A stretch of 64,000 nt of DNA, taken from NCBI GenBank assembly GCA_030159075.1, contig BROG01000153.1, forward strand, positions 245,001-309,000, written 5' to 3'. The position numbers and the translations under genes were made by a program. The notes beneath the pieces were generated by a model. That model ran no database searches, was not told the origin of the DNA, and saw nothing but the letters and a program-made list of their open reading frames with translations. Below, in pieces: positions 1 through 12,134 of the stretch; position 1 is the stretch's first letter; every line of letters begins with the position of its first letter. This stretch comes from Atrina japonica (lineage: Eukaryota; Mollusca; Bivalvia; Pterioida; Pinnidae).

Positions 1-558
1 CTGAGTTATCGTCTGATCATTATGAAAAACCACCATTGCCACTATTATGGTAATAATGGTGTATAGAATTACGGCTATTTTAATCAACTGTTTTGTATTG
101 TTGCTAGGAAACATTTTAGAGCATCAGCACATAATTGCTTGTTGTGAAACTGATTTTTCCAATTTTTTTACAAAACTGATTCAGGCTTGACTGTGGATGC
201 AAACGATTTAAAAATGATAAAATGTACAACATAATAACACAGGTATGTGCTACCTTAATGGTGAAAAAGGATGAAAATGGCTCATGTGTAGGGGTTTAAT
301 GGGGAAAACAAGAATTTAACATTGCAGCAAGATTTTGAAAACGGAGGAAATCCTCCAATTGGAGAAAATTTATCATCCATGATAACGATGGAATGAATGC
401 AGAGATGGTGGATAAGTAATATGTATTAGAATTATGTTGGGTTACTATCTGGTTCGATTGTTTGTGAAAGATGTTTTATGTCATAATGTAGGGAATGGAA
501 ATAACCATACAATGAATGCAGAGGTATATAAACAGTTTTAAACCCATGCCATACTTTT

Positions 559-658
559 CAACACACCCTGACAATATACAACACACCCTGACAAAATACA
601 ACACACCCTGACAAAATACAACGCACCCTGACAAAATACAACACACCCTGACAAAATA
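559..658. repeat. 20-bp tandem repeat, 5 copies
   Basis: Five head-to-tail copies of CAACACACCCTGACAAAATA, differing by one or two bases. It lies 0.86 kb before the first visible P450 exon, so probably in an intron of that gene. Confidence 0.9.
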
Positions 659-944
659 CTACAGTGAATTATATGTCGTAATAAATTACACTCTAGGTGA
701 TACCGTTATCGTGTTTTCAATTTTTTTTTTATTTACCAAGGGTTAAACATAATATTTTACTACGTGTATAATACAAAAATCAGAATTTTGATTATAGTAA
801 ATACATTGATTCGCTATAGTTATTATACTTAACTGTACTAACTTTTGTACATCAAAGTGTTACTATCGGCTTTCATTTATAATAGTAATATCTTATATTT
901 TTGATAATAATTATGTTGATTTACTATAGATAAAACGTGGAAAT

Positions 945-1255
945 ACTTTAATAAAAAACGTTACTATAGGTAAAACATTGAGTAAAAACGTTAAGTAACT
1001 AAAGGAAAAACTTTGAGTTACTAGAAAAAAAAAACGTTGAGATAATACAGGAAACGTCGAGTTACTATAGTAAAACGTTAAGTAACTAGAGAAAAAACGT
1101 TGAGTTACTAGAATAAAACGTTAAATTACTAGAGAAAACAACGTTGAGTTACTAGAGTAAAGCGTTGAGTTACTAGAGGAAATACTTTGAGTTACTATAG
1201 TAAACACATTGAGTTACTTGAGGAAAAACGTTAAGCTATTTACCACATAGCAAAA
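945..1255. repeat. Degenerate tandem repeat (GTTGAGTTACTAGAG type)
   Basis: About ten diverged units of roughly 24-28 bp built on 'AAAACGTTGAGTTACTAGAG', with weaker copies back to about 780. It probably lies in the P450 intron upstream of the first visible exon. Confidence 0.8.
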
Positions 1256-1272
1256 ACATTCATTTGCTATAG

Positions 1273-1276
<4 letters not shown>

Positions 1277-1365
<89 letters not shown>
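1277..1365. repeat. (TA)n microsatellite
   Basis: Uninterrupted TA dinucleotide run of nearly 90 bp just before the first visible P450 exon. Confidence 0.97.
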
Positions 1366-1371
<6 letters not shown>

Positions 1372-1521
1372 TGAAGATCAATAGTAAATTAATGTTACTG
1401 TCTTAAACTTTATTTCCTACAAAAACTAACTATAGTATTTTATTCGGAGTCTAAAATTTTTATTTTTATTTTTAATATTTTACATGATATATAGTACTTA
1501 TACTCAATTTACAAATTGTAG

Positions 1522-1618
1522 GTTGTTGGTAGTGGCAGAATGGTTTCTACTGCCGACAAACCACAGCTTCCATACGTAGAGGCCACAATGCTGGAGATAC
1601 AAAGAATGGCAAACTGCA
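1522..1618 (+). CDS. P450 exon: helix K segment with ExxR
   Basis: Acceptor TTGTAG at 1516-1521 and donor GTAAGT from 1619. The exon holds 32 codons plus one base, ending in phase 1. It reads VVGSGRMVSTADKPQLPYVE followed by ATMLEIQRMANC, the usual CYP2 lead-in to ExxR. The upstream exon is not in the window. Confidence 0.93.
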
Positions 1619-4161
1619 GTAAGTATACTTAGGTCGTAAGTGCTTATATAAACAACTGTTACCGATATTTTTCACTTATATATAAATCTTACAAGAGCAA
1701 TGCGTCATATTTAGACATTTAGTCATTGCATTTTGTATTATATGGTATGGTTATCGTGTCACTTTACATCAGATTTAGGTCTGGCAGACGATTCAGTCAC
1801 CACATCTTATTATTATTGGGGGGGGGGGGGGTTGACTAAAATTCAAACATTCTGTTTGGGAGTTGAATCAAAATATCGTCACGGCGTTCGGGTTCAGAGT
1901 ATATCATGTGATTCAGTGCAAAATATTTTGTCAATTTTTCTGAAAATCTCATAAATTTGACCCAATGTTTTGTATATGCATGATAAAAATAAAAAAGTTC
2001 CGTAGTCAGTCATGTTTAGAACTTTTACGAACGACTAAAATATGTAGCCAAATCTGTAAAATAAAAGTTCAGCTTGAGTATTAAGTGAATCTGTGAAACC
2101 TAGGTCACGTGTTACTGTAGTTGTGGTGTATGTATTTTTGTTATTTTATTGTTGTCAACGGAATGAGCAAAGGTATAGTAAAATCCATATAACCTGGCGG
2201 AATGGAGTCTTGTGAACCCTATCTTGACCTGGACAAGTTTAAATTTTAGGTAATACAGCATAACTTTAAATTACATTGACTTCAGCCATCGTCCATACTT
2301 GTTACCATACATAAAAGAGTATCCAGTGAGGAATAAAATATTTTCCCGTGCAGCTTGTCATTATAGAAAAGAGGGTAGAATCATGCGTATGATACTCAAA
2401 AGGTTACTCAACCCCACCATCTTTTGTGAATCGGACAATAGACTGACGAGTTCTATCCCCTGGTTTTCTGTGCCTTGCAATCTTGAGACAGAACTCATCA
2501 GCTTAGATTTCAGTGAGCTTCAATCTCCCGCTTATTAATGGAAAAAAAATTAAAGACATTACATTAATGTGTGATGTCATTCGACCAAAGAAGTACCTAC
2601 AGGGTTTTAGCTGCACTGGCATGACCCCAGGTGATAGAAAAGAAGCCCCACGTAGAATATCATGAACAGCCATGTAAAATTAAATGTACATACATTACAT
2701 ACAAACGATATCCCTGTACTTACTCGAGAAATGATGGTTTTATCGGATTTTCCCTTTTGAATCAATATTGTGGGGATGACTTTTAACATTAAGCTGGTAG
2801 GGAAGTTTCTAAAAGGATATATTTAATACAACACTGTTTAAACAATTATTATATATAATCATATATAAATATATATATTTCAGCTTTGGGAACACTTCCT
2901 CACTCTGCAACGAAAGACACAACAATAGGTGGATACCACGTACCGAAAGGTGCCATAGTTATCGGATTTCTTAATTCTGCACATTTTGACCCAAAATATT
3001 GGGATGATCCTCGGTCATTCAAACCAGAGAGATTCCTCGGTGAGGACGGCAAGTTGGTGAAGAAAGAACAAATGATGCCGTTTTCATTGGGTAAGAAGCA
3101 CGATTATTTTATATCTTTTTGTTTGAATGTATTAAAAGTGATTTATGCAGTTGAACAATTTATTCAAGTCACAACAAACAAAATTATTTTGTATGTGTTT
3201 ATGTAAGCTATATTGTAAATGCAAACTTTAAGTAAATGCAGGAAATTTGTGATGTATTTCAAGTCTTAAAAGTACCGTCTTACACTTTGGCCATTCTATT
3301 TAATTCTCTGGCTGTTTCTTCTTCTACTACTACAACAACAACAACTACTACTACTACTAGTTCTAGAGTCTACCACTACTACTACTACAACTACTACTAC
3401 AACAACAACTACTATAACAACAACTACTACTACTACTACTACTACTATTAGAGCCCCTGTTTTGCTTTACTACTCTTCTGTCACAACTTAAACTCTGAAC
3501 TACTTTGGCTACCACCGCTTGTATCACTAATACTACTAATACTATATCCCAGTTGTACGAGTTTACTGTACATTAACACGTTATGTCAGCGTATAGGCTC
3601 TGCATTCACAATTTCAGTGCGATTTTACAGATTCCAACTTCTGAGAATTGCAAATATGTGCGAACGACATAAATGAAAAATCAATTTTCCTCTTCCACCA
3701 ATAAAGGGCCCTGAACAACAACTATTACTATTTCTACTACTACTTCTACTACTCAGCTGTTGATACTGCTGATGCTGCTGTTTTAACTACTAAAACTTCT
3801 ATGACTACTACTTTACTACTGCTGCCATTATTACTACTTCTATTTCTACTACTACTTCTACTACTGCACCTTCTGATTTCACTACAACTAACACCTATAC
3901 TGTTTATTTTATTTTAACTACTAAAAACGTCACTGGTGTCACGTGTAATATTCTACATCGTTTTGCTTTGTCATTGTAGGACCAAGAGTATGTCTGGGTG
4001 AATCACTTGCTAAAATGGATATCTTTTTGATGCTAGCTTCCCTAATGCAGAGGTATACATTCACCAAAGCCTCTGAATCGGATGTTTTAGATTTCGTCGG
4101 GCAAACTGGCATCACCACAAGACCCCCTCCATATAAGTTACGTGCCATTCGAAGATCATAG
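1522..4161 (+). CDS. Cytochrome P450, CYP2-like, C-terminal part (3 exons; 5' end outside window)
   Basis: Haem-thiolate monooxygenase, normally anchored in the ER membrane and fed electrons by P450 reductase. Exons 1522-1618, 2884-3090 and 3980-4161 join in phase to 161 codons plus TAG (introns 1619-2883 and 3091-3979, both GT/AG). Visible motifs in order: the helix-K ExxR (EIQR) followed by the YHVPKGA strand typical of CYP2 enzymes; FKPERF, the PERF motif; and the haem loop FSLGPRVCLG, which fits FxxGxRxCxG with the cysteine ligand encoded at about 3992. The last intron splits the haem loop between Gly and Pro, a place where animal CYP2 genes often carry an intron. The N-terminal anchor, substrate sites and helix I are upstream and missing, so no substrate or subfamily can be given. 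No frameshift is present. I did not find a clear AATAAA within 600 bp after the stop. Confidence 0.95.
2170..2445 (+). repeat. Dispersed repeat, family shared with 22.05 and 23.28 kb
   Basis: From 'GGCGGAATGGAGTCTTGTGA' through the stretch containing 'CGTGCAGCTTGTCATTATAG' to a region ending near 'GTGAATCGGACAAT', this is the reverse complement, diverged, of 22050-22290 and 23284-23530. It lies in the P450 intron. It has no coding capacity I recognise and is presumably a non-autonomous mobile element. Confidence 0.75.
2884..3090 (+). CDS. P450 exon: YHVPKG strand and PERF motif
   Basis: Acceptor TTTCAG at 2878-2883; donor GTAAGA from 3091. It is 207 nt, completing a Thr codon at its start and leaving one base of Gly at its end. 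It encodes GGYHVPKGAIVIGF, HFDPKYWDDP and FKPERFLGEDGKLVKKE, and ends at the first half of the haem loop (MPFSLG). Confidence 0.95.
3320..3450. repeat. (ACT/ACA)n trinucleotide microsatellite
   Basis: ACT/ACA triplets of mixed phase inside the last P450 intron. Open frames across it are Thr/Tyr/Asn homopolymers and not genes. Confidence 0.93.
3719..3885. repeat. Second degenerate (ACT/TCT)n block in the P450 intron
   Basis: CTACTACTTCTACTACT-type triplets, more diverged than the block at 3320-3450, ending about 95 bp before the haem exon. Confidence 0.8.
3980..4161 (+). CDS. P450 last exon: haem-binding cysteine and C-terminus
   Basis: Acceptor CATTGTAG ends at 3979. The exon opens with PRVCLGESLAKMDIFLMLA, which contains the haem cysteine and the start of helix L, and ends with PPPYKLRAIRRS and TAG at 4159-4161. 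The length of the tail after the cysteine is normal for the family. Confidence 0.95.
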
Positions 4162-4557
4162 TAGTTCATGTACATCAAACAGACTTAAACATTGTCTGTG
4201 TTGTTCTCTCTTCACTGCGGTTAGAAGAACTGATAGCTTGTGCAATTCTTTTCATTGACGTCATTGACATACTAAAAAATGTTGTCGACATCCTTTGGTG
4301 ACTAGTTTCATAATGCTGAAATGATATGTGCATGTACATAGCTTATGTGATATACTGTGAAAGAAATTATATAAAGCCTATATCAGTGTGCTTAAGGGTC
4401 TATCTAAGCAGTTCACATAGTCGTGTTGAAGGTATTATGCATCAACACAATCACAATTTGTCACCTTCATAGATTTTTTTTTTCATATCCTTGCTTGAAT
4501 CAGCCAAAAACAACGACTGTTTTGTCTTTATATTACTTTGCAGTCAGTACAACACCT

Positions 4558-4632
4558 TTAACTTGTTCACCCCTGAAGACAGATTTGGACTGGTCTAAGT
4601 CGCCCATTGTTATTCAGGGGTTGATGAGTTAA
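4558..4632. mobile_element. TTAA-flanked palindromic mini-element (copy A)
   Basis: 75 bp bounded by TTAA at 4558-4561 and 4629-4632. The left arm begins TTAACTTGTTCACCCCTGAA and the right arm read backwards begins TTAACTCATCAACCCCTGAA. It is one of about twelve related copies in the window. Confidence 0.8.
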
Positions 4633-5016
4633 AGATATGGTATAAATGCTAACTATTATATCTACGTTTGCTTCATATATTCATTTTTATGGTTGCAGAC
4701 TCAGTTCCCTCAAGGAGTTTGTATTGTATTTTATCTGGTTTAATATAAATGTCTAGTATTTGATATCATCTACATGCGATAGGTCCTTCGGAGGCGGGTG
4801 GGTTGGGCCGACACCATCCGCTATAATTTGACAGTGCATGCTTCAAATTGAATTGTTATTACAAACAAATATTTACATCTGCCCTTCTTTAATATAGTAG
4901 GCGCTTGCTGTGACCATTTAAACATGAAGCAGTGTAAAAAGGTTATGCCGATCAATATATTACCACAGATATGACTGCGGACTACCTTTATTTGCAAACA
5001 AATCACGTTTCAGTAA

Positions 5017-5207
5017 TATTGCATCACCAGTAAGCACATTATTATATTATTCATGAGTGGCCATCGTTCCGAAAGTTCCGTCAGATCATATAACAAGTCT
5101 TGTTCTGATAAACAAAAGAAATCTCTTTCTGAAACACTGTCTTCTCTGGCGTGTGACGAGTCAATAACCAACAGGTCCATGTCACACAGTAGGCCTACCA
5201 GTCCCAC
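5017..5207 (+). pseudogene. Tyrosine recombinase C-terminal relic (Crypton/DUF3504-like)
   Basis: An open stretch containing MSGHRSESSVRSYNKS followed by a lysine- and serine-rich tail (SDKQKKSLSETLSSLA). The Gly-His pair and a tyrosine nine residues after the histidine match the end of the tyrosine-recombinase catalytic domain (GH-x8-Y; His codon 5062-5064, Tyr codon 5089-5091). From memory, bivalve DUF3504/Crypton-derived proteins end in very similar words. The core with the catalytic arginines is not found upstream; an in-frame TAA lies at 5014. It could instead be an isolated exon. Only the motif and tail support the call. Confidence 0.45.
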
Positions 5208-5756
5208 GTGTACCGATTTTTTGTGCCTTAAAGTTGCAGTTGTGGACTATACTTTCCTCCTTCGCAAACCGTCACACGACCAGATGACGTTCAACAACCA
5301 AATCATGCACATCCCATCATTCTATTGTATTATGATTGCTTATATAGCCATTTGATGTATTGTGCTTAATAGATGCTTATAATTAAATTTCATAAGATTA
5401 TCGTTTTTTTTTCAACATGAGGTATTTCTATTAACTGATTCACTTTCAACCTCGATTGAAACACACGTGATGAAAAGGCGGAAACTCGTCTAAGACTTGT
5501 GTGAATTTATATAGACTAATATATACTCCCATGCAAAGATACATAATTCAGGCATTTTAGGGTGCTTACCCTTGGTATAATCACATTCTTACTTGATTTA
5601 CCAGGGATTTTACCAAAGAGTGAGATCATGAAAAATATTTAACATGATTATCCTAACTTTTTGTAAAATTCCTGAAAATCAAAAAGTGAGAATGCGATAT
5701 TTGCAAAGGACAGGCACTGGCATTGTTGTGTGTAAGTTACGAAAATCCTACATAAA

Positions 5757-5914
5757 CCTGGGGCTCGTTTTACAAAAAAGTCTTAAGTCCTAAATAATTA
5801 GTCTTAGTTCTAATTGTAATTGGACTGACCAATAAGTGATGCGGTGCCATGGTACAAGTAGTTAGGATTAAAAGTTAGGATTTAGGACTTAATACCTTTC
5901 GTAAAACGGACCAC
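5757..5914. mobile_element. Foldback element with CGTTTTAC-type ends
   Basis: Left arm starts CTCGTTTTACAAAAAAGTCT and runs to TTAAGTCCTAA. The right arm is its imperfect reverse complement (TTAGGACTTAATACCTTTCG, then TAAAACGGACC). About 158 bp, no coding potential: a MITE-like element. Confidence 0.7.
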
Positions 5915-5996
5915 AGGCTCACAAGTTGAAAATTTATAAGTAAAAGAAGAATAACTGATTCTGAGAATTTATTATTTTCTGCTTTTTGAAAACATT

Positions 5997-6087
<91 letters not shown>
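5997..6087. repeat. (CT)n microsatellite, about 90 bp
   Basis: Perfect CT/GA run. The Arg-Glu open frames on the minus strand here are artefacts of it. Confidence 0.98.
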
Positions 6088-6091
<4 letters not shown>

Positions 6092-6383
6092 ATGCGTGTA
6101 TTTATTTTCTTTAGTGTAACAATACAATTTTCTCCTTTTCCTGAATCTCTTCAATATGTTAAATGGCAGACCTGCACCGATATATTTACATTGATTTCAG
6201 TATACCCAAAAAGTATTTTCAGTTAAAGCATTATTGGCAGCGCAGTCATCCCTTTTAAAACAAGATAATACTTACTAGGTGCTCTTAAATCTAGAAATAT
6301 GTGAATGTGAAATAATACTTTGTCTATCGATATCGAAAGTAATTCGACTTGTTGCACGAAATGAATCAGAATGCATATTCAAA

Positions 6384-6386
<3 letters not shown>

Positions 6387-6460
<74 letters not shown>
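6387..6460. repeat. (TA)n microsatellite
   Basis: Perfect TA run of about 74 bp. Confidence 0.98.
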
Positions 6461-6463
<3 letters not shown>

Positions 6464-7375
6464 AAACACACTTATATTGACTTCATTTATATTGAAATCC
6501 AGGTTTATTTGAAATGATTTTGATACTTATATATATATATGGATAACTTCAATATAATCGGAATTTCGAGTCATCCGAGTGCGAAATAACGGGATTCCAA
6601 TTCAATATATACATATTTGTCACAATACAGCTTATCTTTTACAATGAATTATAATCGTTCACACTGTATCATGAAAATCTCGTGGGATTCGGAAATTCAA
6701 AAGTACATTTCTTTTCAAACAATATACAGAAATGCACTATGCCATCCAATGGATAGCATCTTACTTTAATGAAAACGTATATAGGCTATACACTTTGTAG
6801 AGAATATAGATCGATGGAATATCAAATGAGAAGGTTTGCTACAGTTTTTAGTTACATTCGCTATCGGGTTCAGGAATTCTTCTGTCGACAGATTCTTGAA
6901 CGCATTCCAGATATGTGCACTATACTAACGACTGGAATTAAATTTGTTTCTGATTTAGAGCACATATTTTATTGATTATTGGATAAGGAAGCTAATGTAC
7001 ATGTCTGTATCGTAATCTGCAGATATTTTATTCATTCGCTTTCCTGTTATTGAACAGCGAGTGTAATGCAGTATGTACATTTATTAAATACAATTTTATG
7101 TTTTCTTGTCTCATTGGACAGTTTGAGTTAATATTAGGCCTATCCAAGTTTTCTTCTGTGTTTATCCTCCGCTAATAAATAGGTTTTGAGATCACGAAAC
7201 AGAAATAAAATAACACAAACATATCGGGAAAATACATGTATTAGGAACATAGACCTAAAATGAAAAGTTCAATATGAACATTTATGGTTTATCATTGTGA
7301 AAACTGACATTTCATAAGTTATTTATTAGTACATGTATATGGCAAATATATGATTTTTATAAGTTTAATTTTGCC
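6461..7375. other. Intergenic, no feature seen
   Basis: AT-rich single-copy-looking DNA. The short frame at 6769-6975 shows no recognisable motif or gene context. Confidence 0.6.
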
Positions 7376-7535
7376 GTGCCACAGTAGGTGTCGGCACGTA
7401 AAAGAACCCTCACTGCTCAATGGCCGTAAGTGCCGAGCATAGGTCAAAATTTGAAGCCCTTCACTGGCATTCGGTGATGTTTTCATATGAGTGAAAGATT
7501 CTTGAGTGGAACGTTAAACAATAATAAAAGAAAAG
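7376..7535 (+). mobile_element. SINE family 1, 5'-truncated copy
   Basis: Body words 'GTAAAAGAACCCTCACTGCT', 'GGCCGTAAGTGCCGAGCATA' and the 3' end 'TTCTTGAGTGGAACGTTAAA' followed by an A-rich ATAATAAAAG tail match, in reverse, the full copy at 50877-51159. The tRNA-like head is missing. Confidence 0.8.
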
Positions 7536-8930
7536 AAAGTTTAATTTTGTTTTTCTTTTGTAAACACTTAAGGAAAATAATTCTTAAATGTGCATCAAAC
7601 TGCATTTGTTCTCCTCAAAATGTCTTGTGTTTTCTGTCGTTTTGCATTTTTAGTCCTGATTAAAAAATAGGTTTTTGATTTTAAACTCTAAACATAAAAA
7701 AAAACTTGGAATGGCCTTACCGATCCAATCAGATTTCGAGCGCCATTTAATATTTTCCATAGTACGTGGTTAAATGAGCTAAGAAGGTTAGATTACATCC
7801 ACGTGTATTACAAAGTTAATTCGACTCTGTCTCTTTTAATATTATATAACCTAATACACGGTGACTGTGATCTAAATTTTACGTGATACAATCTATTGCA
7901 TAATTATAAAGATAGCGCAACTCGGCGACATGTATTGAAGAAGCTTGCGTTGATTGTACAAACTTTGTCTTGTTACGTATATATAAGTGTATATTACGTA
8001 GGAATTATAGATGTGATTTCAAATTCAAATCTTAAACATTGTGTAATTATATAGTACGTTATCTTTTTAATCAAATGCCTCCGGGATGCATAAAGTCAAG
8101 ACGTAACAATTTTTACTATATTCGCTTTATGCCTCAGTATACAATTTTTCAGTTTTTCCAGCGCATCCAGTTTTGAATGGCCGAGGGTAGAACCCGGTTA
8201 CACTGAACTCGGTTAAAATGCAATCGGAAAGAGACCACCCACACCGGAGTTTCGGCTGCAAGTATTGTAGTGCGAAGTAGCGCTGACGTGTAAATTTCAA
8301 CTCGACGTTTTAGGTAGTATCTATGAGAAACTTCTTCCCGCATTTGTATTTCGCGGCACTTAGTACACATTTAAGTGCACATACAATTTTAGATAAACAA
8401 AAGACTTGATAACAGGACAAACTTGTTTATGAAGATTAGAAGTTCGTATACCTTTAATGCCCAAATTGTATTTATATAAATCAACAGAAAACTTGTATCA
8501 TTTATCTCCCGCTGCATTTGGCATGGATCTCTTTTTACATTAATCTGAAATTTACACATACGACCATTCTTGTTATACTTAGATAACTACATGTGATCAC
8601 GGAATTTTAATTTTAGTTCATTTTCCATGATCCGAATTTACTTGACACCCTACTGTAAATAATTACTTTCAAGCCTACATTTTTTTATTTGGATCATCTC
8701 CCTTGACACGTGAGACATAATCCAAATAAATGAAATCATCAGCACATATATAATACGCACTAGATCTACTTTGGTGTTATTTGTTCTCGTCTGATGCACC
8801 AATAATCTTTTTCATTGATTTGGAGACAATATCAGCAGTTAGTGAATTGCCGAAAAAATTACCTGCACTATGGGCTAGTAAAATAGTGCATGGGAAATGC
8901 AGTTGTCACACGTCAATATTTGTTTTGAAT
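7536..8930. other. Intergenic, slightly GC-richer patch at 8150-8370, nothing identified
   Basis: Mostly AT-rich. At 8150-8370 the composition is more balanced and CpGs are denser. A 73-residue minus-strand frame there has no motif I recognise. It could be a repeat fragment or an unrelated regulatory region. Confidence 0.5.
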
Positions 8931-9098
8931 GTTATTTTTCAGTTATATGATGGCGGCAACTTAACAATTTTTTCAGTCATATGGTGGCGTCCAGTCTTTA
9001 AGAGTCTAGGGGAGACCAACGGCCTTCCGCAAATAAACTGACAAACTTTCTCACAAAATCAGCTTAGGTTCCAGCAGGGTTCGAAACTGCGCTGATCA
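8931..9098 (-). mobile_element. SINE family 2, truncated copy
   Basis: Shares 'CAAACTTTCTCACAAAATCA', 'GCTTAGGTTCCAGCAGGGTT' and 'TCAGTTATATGATGGCGGC' with the copies at 26191 and 43698. Read on the minus strand it has the box-B-like GTTTCGAACCC. The terminal part 'AGTCATATGGTGGCG' is present twice, so the 3' end is duplicated. The tRNA-like first part is lost. Confidence 0.7.
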
Positions 9099-9344
9099 TA
9101 ATTGATTACATTTATGTTTAAAATGGCGATATTCTAACCATACTTATCTATACACGGGTCTATGGTTTCAATCTTACAAAAAGGATATACCGGTACGCCT
9201 ATTTGATTGAAACCCCCCCCCCCTTTTTTTACTCGCGCACTTTGTTAGGATGTACATATAAACTGTATTATCTCACTTGTTGGGATTCTTTTGATGTGCT
9301 GAGTGCCCTTTCAGAGTGATCTCCCTTTTAATGTCACGCCAAAG

Positions 9345-9490
9345 TCCTTGCTTGTTTGTGTGTTGTTGTTTAACGCCACTTTCAACGATATTTCAGTCCT
9401 TGCAGCCAAAATGGAAAAAAAAATGTTTGACCGTACGGTATGGGTTAACATCTCAATCAAGAATCTTTCACTCATATGGAGACTTCTCGG
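9345..9490 (-). mobile_element. SINE family 1, 3'-end fragments
   Basis: Contains 'TTGTTGTTTAACGCCACTTT' and then 'CAAGAATCTTTCACTCATAT', two pieces of the SINE family 1 3' end separated by about 65 bp of other sequence. Confidence 0.5.
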
Positions 9491-9539
9491 TACTTTATAA
9501 ACGCGCTGTAGTCGAAGAAAAAACCACAATCCAATAACT

Positions 9540-11020
9540 AAAAAAGTTTAATAGAAGTTATCCAAAGTACCATTGATAAGGAAAACCGGTTACTCTTACA
9601 TGGACTTGGCAATACATTAAGGTTTAGAAATTGCCCTTGTATGACACCATCTCTGCATTTCAGAAACATTTATATTTTTAAATTCCAACTCAAATTTTAA
9701 CAGAAACGATTGTCATGGGCATTAGTTTTGGCCTATTTTGCAATACTATTAACTTTGGTATCGTGTATAGAATATTTATGACAGAGGCGGAGACAGACAA
9801 AACTGTCAAAATTCAAAACAAAATTTTATGCTCCTTCGTTCTCTGGGACGTAAAACTGACTTTCACTAAATTACTGATGGAACAGTGGCTACCAGCAGCC
9901 AGGTCTGCTTTGATTCCAATCAATTATTTCTCTTCCACATATACACATAATATTTCTATTTTACAAATTATGATTTGATAAAACAAATTTAGATAATCTT
10001 CATTTGAAGGACCACCTCAGTAAGCTGGAGAAGTATAAATTTTTGTTTTGATTATTTGATTCTTTGTTATGTAATGCAAGGCAATATGTTTTACCTGTAC
10101 AACCTATATTTGGAAATTAGACCGCATTCTTTTAGTTTTTGACTGTATCCGGATGTGCCACTTTACATTGGTAGACCTGTAGCACTTTGAAATCCAAATC
10201 ATTGTACAGACTTTCCTAGATCTACCTTGAAAAAAAATCGTGTGGGAGATTTTTCAATCTCATGGGGGAGACTCTAAATATGAGTAAGAATTAATAGTAA
10301 TATTTAAATTTTTCATGGGGAGGGGGGAGATATGCATTTTTCTTGAAGAAATTATTCAAATTTTACAAAGAAAATAGGGAGTCATACTTGGCAAGTATGA
10401 TTGTATATGCATTTGCAAGTAGTTTTGGGCCCGAAATCGCCAAATTTACTTAGTATTCCAGCTCAGTTAGACTAACTTATCATGAATTTAAGGTAAAAAC
10501 ACGCATTTTCTCTGTAACTGGATATGTTTGTTTATTGATGGCATACAGTTGTAAAGAATAAAAGTATTGCTTATTTGAAGAAAACTTTACAGATATGTCG
10601 AAAATTGTTGGAATATGTACTCAAATTTTGAGTACCGTACTCCAGGTATTCATTTTTTACATGAAAATCCTAAGTATCATGTAAATTTGGCGATTTTGGG
10701 CCTTGATGCCCTCCATTTTTACAGACTATTGTCGGTTTTCTAACTATTGTGTATCCATGCAATTAACCCAATCTAGCAAATTTTTATTATCAGAAAGATG
10801 TTAAGATAATCAATAGGAATTAGATTTACTACTATAGTGATATTTGAGGATATCATGGATATTTTTCCCATGGAACAATTCATTTATGAAATATTTGAGA
10901 GAAAAAAAACACTTTCTGGATTTATAGCGATTGTTTGATACATAGATCCATCATATTTTCAAACAAGTTACAAATGTATTTTGCAAACCACTAAATATTA
11001 AAAATAAAAAAATAAAAAAA
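9540..11020. other. Intergenic AT-rich DNA, nothing identified
   Basis: No splice-bounded open frame with a recognised domain. The 87-residue frame at 9715-9978 has no motif. Poly-A and poly-T stretches are frequent. Confidence 0.55.
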
Positions 11021-11156
11021 ATAACTAATACAAATAAAAAAAAATAAAATTATCAGTGGAACAGTAGTAGCCTACATTGTTTGATTCAGTTTCTAGATCA
11101 TACCCAATACTTTTAAATGGTTGTGACTTTCCCTTCAACAAGAACTCGGCATAAAC

Positions 11157-11380
11157 ACTCGGATCATTTTCTTGTTTATTTTTTAATAAATCGCTAGAAC
11201 ACAAGAATTTTCTGCCTCGGCTGGTTGTAAACACTTCGAGATCAGCATTTTCATTTATCAGTGGAACTTGCCTACATTTTATTTTTTAATAAATCGCTAG
11301 AACACACTCGGATCATTTTCTTGTTTATTTTTTAATAAATCGCTAGAACACAAGATTAAAATTGGGAATTTTCTGCCTTC
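11157..11380. repeat. Local direct duplications
   Basis: The word 'TTTTTTAATAAATCGCTAGA' followed by ACACA occurs three times (about 11175, 11280 and 11326). The longer segment with 'CACTCGGATCATTTTCTTGT' occurs twice (about 11157 and 11307), and 'GAATTTTCTGCC' twice, showing two overlapping recent tandem copies. Confidence 0.85.
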
Positions 11381-12134
11381 TGGACTGAAATTGGAAAAAG
11401 TGTTACCATTTTGCTATTGAGAATGGGGCCTTATACAGAACCAGCAGACCCTAGATAAAACCCTGGGGATGTAAAACAGCAATAATAGAAACTTAAATAA
11501 ATTTAAAAATCTAAAAAGATTAAAGCTTTAGTGACTTAGTTTGACAAATTTGATATCAAACAATGTTTTGGGTTTTTTTTTGTTTCTCCATACAAAAATG
11601 TTTTTTATGCGTGTGGGAGGTGGGGTTACGTATGTTTGTATATATTTGTAAATAAAGTCAAATTTGAGTAAACAAGTCATTTGCATAACACAATACCTTA
11701 TGTAAATTGAAACACTTGCTAAATGCTTGTTTATAAACAGATTTCAATTTCATTTGCAAACTTTGTAGACACTGGGTTTTCAAATTAATGGATATCAAAT
11801 TGGAAAGAAAACTGATCATTGGTTATGAGGTTTTGAAAGATGTACCCAGTATTGACACTTTTTGGCCCCTTTTCGAGCCCATATAAGTCCTAGTCCCCCC
11901 CCCCCCTTTTTTTTTTGCAAACTTGAAACTTGAATTTGGTTGAAATCTGTTCTGGGGAAGAAGATCTGTAAATGATAAATCTATCAGACAGATGTCCGGT
12001 CTGGTGAGCTAATAAAAGTGAGAGAGCCTTTAACGGATATATTTTTTGTAAACACATACACATTATCCAGAATATACAAATTATTACTTTGTATTTTCCA
12101 ATTTTTTTTCACAATAAATAAAACCATACACTCC

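Noticed and set aside
559..658. CRISPR-like array
   Set aside because: The 20-bp units are contiguous with no spacers and the genome is eukaryotic; it is a plain tandem repeat.
3236..3451. Thr/Tyr/Asn-rich plus-strand frame
   Set aside because: It is a translation of the (ACT)n repeat inside the P450 intron.
5875..6154. Minus-strand Arg-Glu repeat frames
   Set aside because: They are translations of the (CT)n microsatellite at 5997-6087.
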